This document shows, piece after piece, positions 41,239 through 51,010 of a DNA stretch of 64,000 nucleotides (its first letter is position 1; each line of letters begins with the position of its first letter). Origin of the DNA: Poecilobothrus nobilitatus (Eukaryota; Arthropoda; Insecta; Diptera; Dolichopodidae); contig OX352773.1 of assembly GCA_947095535.1 (NCBI GenBank), forward strand, positions 28,479,398 through 28,543,397. Reading direction: 5' to 3'. The position numbers and the translations under genes are program-made. The notes below the pieces were generated by a model, which saw only the letters and a list, made by a program, of their open reading frames with translations, was not told the origin of the DNA and searched no databases.

Positions 41239-41801
41239 GGGCCACTTCAAACTATGCATATTTGTCATATGACGTTTTGAAATATAATGCTTAGATTATT
41301 AAACAGTTAGTCATTTGTCAAAAGTGGATTTCAATATTGATAGAAATAAAATTTTGTGTTTTTTTTTTTTGATAGATCTCAAATTTTTTTATTATTATTT
41401 TATTCTCGAAATGTAATCTTTTCTTTGTAGTTAGAAGTGTAAAGGTGAAATTATTTTGGTTGAAAAAAAAAGATTTTTAAATATTAAATTAAATAATAAA
41501 ATTCAATGTTAATATAATATATTTTTTTTGTCACTTTATCTTTGACATCTGACAATACAAATGCTCGGTTTTCGAAACGATCGGTAAATTAAAATTTGTC
41601 AGTTAAATTCATATGTTACATAACATGACACTTTTTTTATGTTCGCTTTATATTAATATAACTCCTTTTGATAATTTGTACAATACACCTTCCAAGTCAT
41701 ATGTCAATACACAGTGTGAAGTCATCTTAACACAATACAACATTCAATTTGTATAATTTATATTCCAAGTTATATGACAATACGCATAGTGTGAAGTCAT
41801 C
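41239..41801. mobile_element. TTAA-flanked MITE, about 563 bp, with duplicated right end
   Basis: The left end GGGCCACTTCAAACTATGCA is matched in reverse by the right end TGCGCATAGTGTGAAGTCATC-like sequence, and the match continues through TTGTCATATGAC. TTAA lies at 41235-41238 and 41802-41805, the piggyBac-type target; a TTA reading (PIF/Harbinger) is also possible. The right terminus is present twice, 75 bp apart (ending at 41726 and 41801), each followed by TTAACACAA. No ORF for a transposase is present. Confidence 0.62.
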
Positions 41802-42290
41802 TTAACACAACACAATACAACTACTGCTAATTTATTTTGATAATTTTTTTTGCGAAACCATAAAATAAAATAAAAGAAAATAAAAATTATTAATTGTAAT
41901 ATTAAAAATAATCTTTTTCAGCAAAAATATTGAAAATTACAAAAAAAAAAAAAATAGAAATTATGATAATTAAAAATTACTATTATTATATTTTTTTTTT
42001 CTTTTCTATTAATACTATAAGATAAAAGTACGTTTCTTTTAATATTTCTTTTTTTTTTTTTTAATAATATTAAATTTATTTGAGAATCTGTTAAAGTCAA
42101 GTTTTATGAAAAATAAGTTAAGGAAATACCATTGAGTTGTTATGATCCTTTTCTGAGAACATCAGACAAATATCAAATATTCATAAATTGTACTTGGGGG
42201 AGGAAATGTTAATCAAAATTGAAAAGGAGATGAAATTGACCAAATTACAACTAAAATATTGAGTATGTACAAGAATAGTTAGAATTACTC

Positions 42291-42319
42291 TAGAAGAAGA
42301 AGAAATAGAAGAAGAAGAA
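42291..42319 (+). repeat. (GAA)n microsatellite
   Basis: GAA units with one ATA interruption. Confidence 0.85.
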
Positions 42320-42435
42320 TACATAAAATGTTATCAGACAAAAAAATTAAAGGAAAACTCAGTTTGTAGATATACGAATACACATACAAATATATATGTA
42401 GAATTTAAATAAATATTTATCTAACAAAATTTCTC

Positions 42436-43660
42436 GGATCTGCGTGAAAAGCCAAATTTTAAAATTCAAACTTTTAAAATCCAAATATTTCAACCCACAC
42501 TTTCAAAATCTAAATGCGTCAAAATTCAAATTTTCAAAATCCAAATGCATCAAAATCCAAACTTTCAAAATCCAAATATGTATATAATAAAAATAATTGA
42601 CAAAATAAATATGGAATTCCTACATGCATTCTCTGGAAATAGGTATAATTTAAAATCCGTCTTAACGCATGCACATATATTCTTGGGAAAAGCGTATAAT
42701 TTTGATTTTGCAACCGACTTCTAAGTCCATCCTAACTCATGTGTATATATTCTGGAAAAATCCTATAATCCTAATTTTGTAACCCCAACTCTAAAACCCT
42801 TACTAATTCAGAATCTCACATATACATTTACATAAATATTCTGGAAAAAGCTGCAATCCTGATTTTGAATCCAACTATAAAATCTCACCGAATTTTTTTT
42901 CTTACATGTATGTTTTAACAATAAAAATCACATAATAGTGGGGGCTGCCGCCCCTAAACCCCCGCGAAACAAATTATTGAGATCCTGATTTTGTAATCAA
43001 CTCTCCTAACTCAGAATCTCACGTATACATATATATAAATATTCTGACAAAGCCGTATAAACCTTATTTTGAATCCAACTCTAAAATTTCTTCCTAACTA
43101 TTTTAATAACAAAGTGCTCAAAGTAGTGGCAACTGCCGCTCCATATTCCTCGCTAAAACAAATATTGGAAAACTGATATTATATTGAAATACTGGTTTTG
43201 TAACCAATATTGTAACAACAACCCTTAAAAATTCAATTTTTCTAAATAATATATATGAGGGGTCTAGAAACAAAAGTGTAAAAAGTTCACCAACTATGTT
43301 TTCGAGAAAAACATAAAAACCTATACTCTGAAAATAAAAATGGTAAAGGACTTATTTAACTTTTGTTTCTAAGCCTAAATTTTAAATATGAAAATAAGTG
43401 GATATTTAAGACTTTTGTAATATTTTATAAATTTTACTATATAGATATTTCACCTAACCACCAGATGCCATAAAAATCTAAAAAAAAAAAAGTGGACTTT
43501 TAGGATTTTTCCTTTTTTACCCCTCATATTTAAACAATAAAATACTGCATTTTGATGCATTTGGATTTAGAAATTTCCCTTTTGATGCATTTGGATTTTG
43601 CAAATTTGGCTTTTGTTGCTTTTGGATTTTTTTTTTTTTGAATTTCAAGCGTGATTCAAT
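42436..43660. mobile_element. Foldback-like element B with core repeat array
   Basis: The left arm (about 42455-42585) is a tandem array of AAAATCCAAATGCATC-type units. The right arm (about 43548-43640) is the same in reverse. A 20-bp perfect inverted match lies at 42537-42556 and 43580-43599. Between them, 42640-43230 holds about six copies of a degenerate core anchored on GATTTTGTAACCAACT, alternating with TCAGAATCTCACATATACAT and AATATTCTGGAAAAAGC. A small hairpin GGGGCTGCCGCCCC lies at 42941-42954. The outer boundaries are approximate and no target duplication was resolved. A mariner-like MITE is inserted between the core and the right arm. Confidence 0.68.
43256..43526. mobile_element. 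271-bp Tc1/mariner-like MITE nested in element B
   Basis: The ends are TGAGGGGT and ACCCCTCA, flanked by TA on both sides (43254-43255, 43527-43528), the Tc1/mariner duplication. The inverted similarity continues imperfectly for about 36 bp, including AAAAGTYCAC on both sides. No ORF of note is inside. Confidence 0.72.
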
Positions 43661-46600
43661 TTTTCAAATATAAGTTTTAAAACCATTTCTGATAATTTAA
43701 AATTTTTGTGTGAAAATATTACATAAAATTTTTCTCTTAGAGTTTTTCTATGTTACACTAAAATTGCAATTTAAAATAAATAATTTTCGAAATTTTGAAA
43801 AAATAAACAAAAAAGGTTTTTTTTTTTTTAATGAGTGTATCTGTTCATGGTTGTGGTTTTACTTATTCTTGTAATTAGAAATTTTTCAAAGCGAAGGTAA
43901 AATCTATGGGTTTTTTGTAAAATTTTCATTTTTATTTTTATATTAAAACAAGAAAATGAGGGAAAATTATAAAATATTTTTTTTTTTTTACATGTAAAAA
44001 ATACTTAATTCAAATATTATTATAAAATAATGAAGATATTAAAACTAACAGCTAGAGTTGCCAGATCATTGGAAAATTTTAAATAAAATATAAATAATTC
44101 AATAGATTCGATAGCAAAAATGTACAAAAAAAACTATTTTAATGTACAATCACCATTTAGACAAAGATTGGGCAATTAAAGAATAACATTTTTATCAGAC
44201 TATGTGAATGTTGTAATAGTCTTGGAAAAAGGGATTAATATATTACTTTGACTATTACATCACTATGAAAATAAAAGTATGTATATTAAATCGTTTGTTT
44301 ATTTTTAAAGCCTTAAAGCTTAGAAAGTTCATTTAATTAAAAAAAACTTTTGGGAGATTTAAGAACCTTTAAAACTGTCAATATGTACAAAAATGCTTTT
44401 ATACTATACATCAGAAATATAATGATTGTAGGGAACGACCATAAAAATTTCATTTCTAATTTAAAAATTTAAGAGAAATTTTAAAAATCCTTTGGGATCA
44501 CAATATCAAGTAAAATTATTTTCAAATGAAATTTTCCATTTCAAATTTTCCACAGTAAAGGTCATTATGAAACATATATCTATATTATGTAAAATTTCAC
44601 AAAAATCAAGTAAACAAAATTTATTTTTTTTATTTACAAATGAGGAAGGAATAAAAGATCCTTGAAAAATCCTTGGCAATTCTTGGATGCGCTTCCAAAG
44701 GTTTTTTTTTTTTTTATGATATCACGTTAGGAGTATCATTAGTAATACCTAGAAACTTGTATCTATATTGTATCAACATTTGTATTTCAATATTTACATA
44801 AATTTCTATAAGGATGAATCTCTAGTTTTATTTACATATACATACATATACATATAATATATTTAGAAATTTTACCCTTTCTCTAATGTAATATTATTAT
44901 TTTTTTTTCTGTAATGTACCATGACAACTTTTGATAATGTACAAGGAAATAAACATAATACATATATACTATACATATCTTTAAATATATATGTGTTAAG
45001 CATTATTGAATACATTATAATTATTTTTCATCTATTTTATAAGTATATAAAAATGCATATTATTTTCCATTATAATTATCTCTTAAAAAAAAAACTCTCA
45101 AGATGGTTTTGTATGAATTTAAAACGGCAAAAAAAAAGAAAAATTGAAAGGAAGAAAATAATATGAAAAACTCAAAAAAAAAAAAAAAAAAAAGAAAATA
45201 ATTATAATGATCTCAAAAGAGGCTTCATTAAAATATTAAAATCTTAGATTTTTCTCTAATTGCATTCTTTATGAACAGTAGAGGTACACACCTCATCACC
45301 TCATATGAATTTTAGATATATTTAAGTATATATTTACATATTCATAATTAAAACAGTGTGCATAAATTAAAAAAAAAAAACAAGTATGTATCTATATAGT
45401 ATTTTAAATAAGAATCTATATAGATACATAGGATTCACACCTGGAATAATTTTTATTTTAAGAGTTTTTTTGTTTTTTATATCTTCCTTTCCTTTTTGTT
45501 TTTTGATTTTTTGTTTTTTTCGTGCAATTTACCTTACACCATAACCAAAACTTTTGTTGTTTGAAATTACCACCTCCCGGTTCTACGATGTATCCGCTAA
45601 GACCAGTTCTGTTTTTTTTTATATGGTTTTTTTTTTTTGTTTTTTGACTTGCAAATTTTTATGAATGAAGATACAAATTTTATTGTTTTTTTTTTGTATC
45701 CCTGTTGTTGCGTTTCTTGTTGCAATTGTTCAGATTTTTTATACAAAGTTAAAGATATTAAAATATTGTATAGTATTAAAGGTTTTTTTGTTTTTTTTTC
45801 CATAACAAAAAAAAAAAAAAAAACACTGAGAAAAAAAAAAATTTAGTATTTAATTCAGAGAAAAAGAAATTAAATATGTATCTTAAGATGCATTTTATAT
45901 GAATGATAAAACAAAAAAAACAAAACAACAACAACATGAATTTTATATTAAAAACCAGTTATCTTAAAATAAATATTATTATATGCTCTCACATAAATAT
46001 GAATTTATATATATGTATATATTATATATATATTTATGGGAAATTCAACCAGTTTTTTTTATTTTTGTATTCGTTATATTCGGTCGGAGTTTAATTTGTT
46101 AAAAAGAAAATTTTCTTTTTAGATTTAAGATACGGGGGATTACAAGGGATATCATTTAATGTTAATTAATAATTTGTGAATAAATTATAAAAGATAATAA
46201 TATATGTATATATATATATATATAGATATATTTGATTTTATACATATTATATATATATATACCTACATGTATTTTATTATTATAATCTAAATCTTGTTTT
46301 TCATTCGAATTTTAATTTATTTGTAAAATACAAAGATATAATATACATAAAATTATAAATAGCAGCAAAATTTTATGAGAAAATTAATATCAATAGTTTT
46401 AATTAATTTTTGAAATCAAATTGTGGGTTTTCTATATATAATAATATATAAAAATATAAAAGATCCCATTTAGATACATATATATATAGATTTATTTGAA
46501 ATTAATTAATTGAATTACACACAAAACATTTTAAATAATATATTCATATTTTAAGATTTAATATAAATGAATGGTTAAGGCATTGAATTTTTAAACAGTT

Positions 46601-47149
46601 TTAAGAAAATTTAAAATTTTTTTTTTGTTTTTATTTTTAGAGAAAATTTTTACAAAATTCATTTTTAATTTATATGTATTATGAATTTATACGCTTAATT
46701 ATAGATTTTGTGTGAAATTGGTATAGTATATAATTTAAAATTAATTATCATTATAATGTTGGTATTAATTAGACAAAAAAAAACAAGAAAAAAAAAACAA
46801 TATAACTAAATCTTTCATGAAGTTTTAAAAATTAAATTGCAACTTACAATATGTTATTATTATATTGTTATTATTATGAATTCACAAAATTTTTTATTTT
46901 AACACTTAGGTATATATCTTCGATAATTTTAGAACTGCATAATTAGATAAAATATTTATTGTATGCGCAGATTGATTATTATATTATCATTATTTTATTT
47001 TTATAGTTATTATGAAATGATTGAAGGTTTTGTTTTTCAAATAATTTGATAAAGATAAAAAAGAAAATAAAAGGATACTTTATCTTTAATTTAAATTACC
47101 ATTTTGTACAAAATATTCTCTTCAATATTTTTACCAAAATTTTGGCAGC
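43661..47149. other. AT-rich non-coding stretch, no gene
   Basis: TA-rich microsatellites at 46205-46262 and many A/T runs. The frames at 44921, 45597 and 45903 are Lys/Ile-rich strings over simple sequence. Confidence 0.65.
46205..46262. repeat. TA-rich microsatellite pair
   Basis: Two TATATA tracts separated by GATATATTTGATTTTATACA. Confidence 0.8.
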
Positions 47150-47701
47150 AGTACTAAAAACTCTAATCTTGAGTTCAAGGCTTCAGTCAAGACTTCAAAA
47201 CTCAAGGCTTCAGTCAGTTTAGTCATCCTCTATAAATAATACTTGTGTCAGTCATACTATCTCTACGAAAATAAGGATCTGTATAGTTTTTATTGCTGGC
47301 AATTCATCTTCGGCAAAGCAATATTCTTCTAGTTGGACATATTTTGCTCGGAATAAAGCAAAACCATAATTATTTAAGTGCGTCTTTTTAGTTGGAAGTG
47401 TCCCAACTGAAATCCACTTAGAATTCTCAATTTTACTTTACTGGATCCTATATGATTATGTCATATCTTTTCCTGTTATAGTTCTCTAAAAGCTCTTTAG
47501 ATTCTTTTAGACCGAATTTTTCACTCTATTGTTTGCTCCTAAAGTTATCCTCTTTGATTTTTAGTGATTCTTGTATTTTGTGTTTATACCTGTGCCACAA
47601 AAAGATTCGGGATCTCTAAAGGGAGTCCTAGCTATATGTTTTGCAAATCGATTCGCTTCATCACATACATCTATACCTAGGTGAACAGGTATCCAATACC
47701 G
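47150..47701 (-). pseudogene. Older relic of a second LINE RNase H domain
   Basis: The minus strand from 47701 reads RYWIPVHLGID then DEANRFAKHIARTPFRDPE and SFCG before a stop at 47561. This matches the RNase H signature W(V/I)PGH-x-GI(D)GN-x-xAD-x-LA followed by a P-E-P-F-C-G-like segment, as known from Jockey/R1-type polymerases. The conserved GH is VH and the ND/NEKAD is CDEAN, so catalytic residues are lost. After a frameshift, 47427-47377 reads LSGFQLGHFQLKRR, which corresponds to the usual TGH-x-L-x-x-H segment. The patch is visibly less AT-rich than its surroundings. It is in a different sequence class from the 50-kb copy and much more decayed. Confidence 0.72.
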
Positions 47702-47706
47702 TCAAC

Positions 47707-47740
47707 ATTTTATGACACGTACCAATTTTATGACACGTAC
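47707..47740 (+). repeat. 17-bp tandem duplication (TTTTATGACACGTAC)
   Basis: ATTTTATGACACGTACC is followed directly by a near-identical copy. It borders the 5' side of the RNase H relic and probably arose by replication slippage or as part of the element's decay. Confidence 0.85.
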
Positions 47741-49053
47741 ACGTACCTATAGTTAATAAAAAGAATTAAGAATTTTGGTTTGATGTAATTATTTCCTTGA
47801 CTGAATTTTTATGATTTAACAGATATGACACTTTTTTTTTGTCGTCCCATACTGCAGTAGTAATAAAACAATACAACATAAAAAAAAAATGTAAATAGCA
47901 TAGTTTTGGAAGCAGCAAATTTCTCTTTTCTTTTATTTATTAAATTCTGTTTCTGTTCTGTCTTTAAAAAATCTTAAATTCATGTTATTTACATATTTCC
48001 ACATAACATTTTCCACTATTAGGTTTTTTTTGTTTTATAAAAATAAAAAATTCAATATGAAATAAACCTTATTTTCCTTTTCTTTTAACGTAAAAAAGGG
48101 AGTATCAATTATCCATTAATTAATTCTCATTATTGTGAGTGTAGTTATGAATATATAGAAGAAAAAAACAATTTTTTTATAAAAATAGATTTGATTGAAA
48201 TATAAATTTTTTAATTATAAAAACGTTATCCTTATAAAATATTTTATCTCTCTCTTACCATTTTACTCTTCAGTTCTTTTGCCTAAATGTTTATCCTTAT
48301 TTTAAATTATAATATTTTCCTTAAAAAAAATATATACGTATTAAATTTCCTATTAATTACTAATTTATTTTTTATTTTTTTTAATATTTTGAATTTTATT
48401 AACTGTTATATCCTTGATTTGATCTAATGAATCCTAAATATTAAATAATAATCAATTGAATGTCACAAATTGTGTTTTATTCATCAATTAGGTACATATG
48501 TTGTTCAAAACTACATTCATATATATATATACAAAAATAAAATTTAATTATATTAATAAAATATTCCATATGTTATACATCATAAATACTTCAGATACTT
48601 AGATACATATTGAAGGTATACAAGTTTACGATTCATATATTTCATTATATATGCCTACATATTTTGAAATTAAATTTTAATAGGACTTCATTAAAGTATT
48701 TAATTAAAAGGATTTGAATAATAATAATAATATCTTGTCTATTTTCAAATCAACTTTCGAAACTAATAATCAAATTTAAATTAATGAATCGTGTTTTATT
48801 ATCAATAATTTGATATTTTATTATCAATCATATTTTATTATATTTTCACTATGCTTATTATTAACAATATTCACCTTTATTTTTTTTTCTTTTTTTTGTT
48901 ATCATAATTATTTTCATCATTGTTTTAAATATCTTACACGAGTATCTTCCATTTATAATGAATTAATAGAATATAACATATTAATTATATTCAGATATAA
49001 TAATTAGATATAATAATTTGTTAATATATTTGAAAATGTTATGTATATTATAT

Positions 49054-49555
49054 GGCTGCCGAAAATAGTCCAGTAAAAAATAATCCCCAAAAAAAAAAAA
49101 AAATGAAATAACACCTAAAAATTTCGGGTATATGAAATAATACCCGAAATTTATATTAAAATATTTCCGTGTGAATAAATTGAAATAACCCACCAAATTA
49201 AAATGAAATAATCCCCCAAATTCTTTTATAATTAATTTTGTCTGTTAAAATGAAACTTTTTTTACATAATTATGAAAATTAAATAATCCCCTCTGTTTTT
49301 TTTAAATTGTTATCTATAATTGCACGAGCAACAAAATCCCGAAAAATAGGAGGGATTTTAGATTTGGCTATGAAATCATAGGGTATTCTCTTTCCCTAGA
49401 ATATTTATGTATATGCGAGATTCTGAATTAGACTCTCTTCATACCTCATACCCCAATTTTTCCGGTGTTATTTTCCATACAAAATTTTGCGATGTTATTT
49501 AATTTTTTTTTTTTTTTTGGGGGGATTATTTCTTGCCGGATTATTTTCGGGAGCC
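49054..49555. mobile_element. Foldback-like element D, about 500 bp
   Basis: The ends GGCTGCCGAAAATAGTCC (left) and inverted GGCTCCCGAAAATAATCC (right) match over about 35 bp, running into AATAATCCCC on both sides. Each arm is a run of degenerate units like GAAATAATCCCCCAAATT. These units resemble the arm units of element A, and the terminus GGCTSCCGAAAA resembles GGCGCTACGAAAA of A. One reverse-orientation core fragment lies at about 49365-49440 (AGAATATTTATGTATATGCGAGATTCTGAATTAG). The flanks are TA-rich, so the target duplication cannot be read. Confidence 0.72.
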
Positions 49556-49782
49556 GTATATATACATATAAAATTAAAAAAATTTAACCCTTCAGTTCTT
49601 GATTTGATTTATTTATCTGTATTCGAATCTTGATTTGTTTAAATAAAACTCTGATAATTAAATAGTTTTGCAGCTAATTTGTTACAAATTAAGTAAATAA
49701 ATATTTTGTGTCCTTGTTGTTGAACTAATATTTAATATATAAAATTATTTTAGCTATTCTTTTAGTAAGAAATAAAACGATT

Positions 49783-51010
49783 TTCATTTATTTATTTATT
49801 TTCGAATTCCCCTACCACATACAATGTAATAAGGAAACGGTGACAGCCTTTCCCTTGAGGGTGTGGCTATTTTTATTCTAGTTTAATCTTCTTTATTATC
49901 ATTATTATTAATATCATTATTATTTTCATTATGTTCATTAATATTATTTACTATTGTTATTATTACTATTATATCATTATAATTTTCTTTTTTTATTATT
50001 GTTATTTATTTTTAAATGTTATCCCATATTCCATATAAATCTATTCTTTTTTTTATTTTTCCAATGTCCTCTGATTGGAGGCATTTCAAGTTTTCTACCG
50101 AAACGGCATATATTTAATTAATGCACTCCTTTATTATATGTTTTATAGTTAATTTTAGTCCGCACCATGGACATGTTGGTGGTTGTGCTTTCTCATATAT
50201 ATAACTGTGCGTTGCCAATGTTGTTTCCAGTCTAATTCGATTGATTCTTGTTCCTACTTGTCTTCTAAAATTAAAAATATTCTTTGTTTCTATTTCTTCG
50301 AGCGTCGGAAATATTTCTCTTAGTAGAGTTGGCGATGAGTCCCATAATATTTGTTTTAGTTCTTTATTTGCTATTGCGATTTCTTGCTTAATGGGACTGT
50401 ATCCCTTGGGGATGGTCTTAATCAATGGTGATTTTATTGCCAGTTTAGCGTTCCTATCAGCCTTTTCATTTCCTTGAATATTTGAATGCCCCGGTACCCA
50501 GAATAGTTTAATTTTTCCTTTTTGTTTAAGTATTCTCGAACTAATGCATTGGGCCAAATAATCCTCGCTATTTATGTTGATTATGGCTTGTATGGCGCTA
50601 AGACTGTCGGAGTATATGTTGGTTGATGCGTTGTGACTTTCAGCAATATCGATCGCCTCTTCTATTGCACTCATTTCGGCTGTGTATATTGTTGTTCTGC
50701 CTTTCATTATTTTGGTTGATACAAGTGTGTTATTCATGACGATTGCATAGCCAACTCCATTTACATTTTTCAATGCATCTGTATATAAATGTATTTATTA
50801 ACATAACGGAGCTTTGTAGTTGTGTTTCTATCTATGCGTGCAATTGATGTGTTGATGTACGTGTTATTGATTGATTTTCATTTATCATTTAATTTATATT
50901 TTTCGTAAATTGTTTTTCAATGTATTAAGTTTATACATTGCTTTTAATCCTCATCCCATAAAGGGAATTGAGGATAAATTGATGCGTCGTTATAGGCCAA
51001 ATAAATTTCT
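49783..51010 (-). mobile_element. 5'-truncated I/Jockey/LOA-like LINE copy with 3' UTR and (AAAT)n tail
   Basis: On the minus strand the RNase H frame is followed by about 300 nt of 3' UTR containing a long run of AAT/ATA triplets (mirrored at 49880-49990) and a GC-richer patch, ending in a short tetranucleotide tail (ATTT units on + at 49783-49800). Upstream, positions 50800-51010 keep broken reading frames, with stops and at least one frameshift before the YTD motif. The upstream limit is uncertain. The clade cannot be fixed without the reverse transcriptase. RNase H with a terminal CCHC is known from the I, R1, LOA and some Jockey lineages. Confidence 0.75.
50114..50794 (-). pseudogene. 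Non-LTR retrotransposon ORF2 remnant: RNase H domain plus C-terminal zinc knuckle
   Basis: The open frame (stop codons at 50795 and above; stop TAA at 50114-50116) encodes the end of a LINE ORF2. All four RNase H acidic positions are present: Asp in LYTDAL (50777-50779), Glu in YTAEMSAIEEA, Asp in IYSDSLSAIQAI and Asp in GNEKAD, after the typical WVPGHSNIQG. The C-terminus carries CPWC-x7-H-x4-C, a CCHC knuckle seen after the RNase H of I, Jockey, R1 and LOA-type elements. RNase H would degrade the RNA strand during target-primed reverse transcription. The usual TDGS is TDAL here. Upstream the frame is broken by stops and an apparent frameshift, and no intact reverse transcriptase is visible, so this is a 5'-truncated dead copy lying antisense to the host gene. 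Confidence 0.93.

Noticed and set aside
50241..50477. 78-codon + strand frame
   Set aside because: It is the antisense of the LINE RNase H frame.
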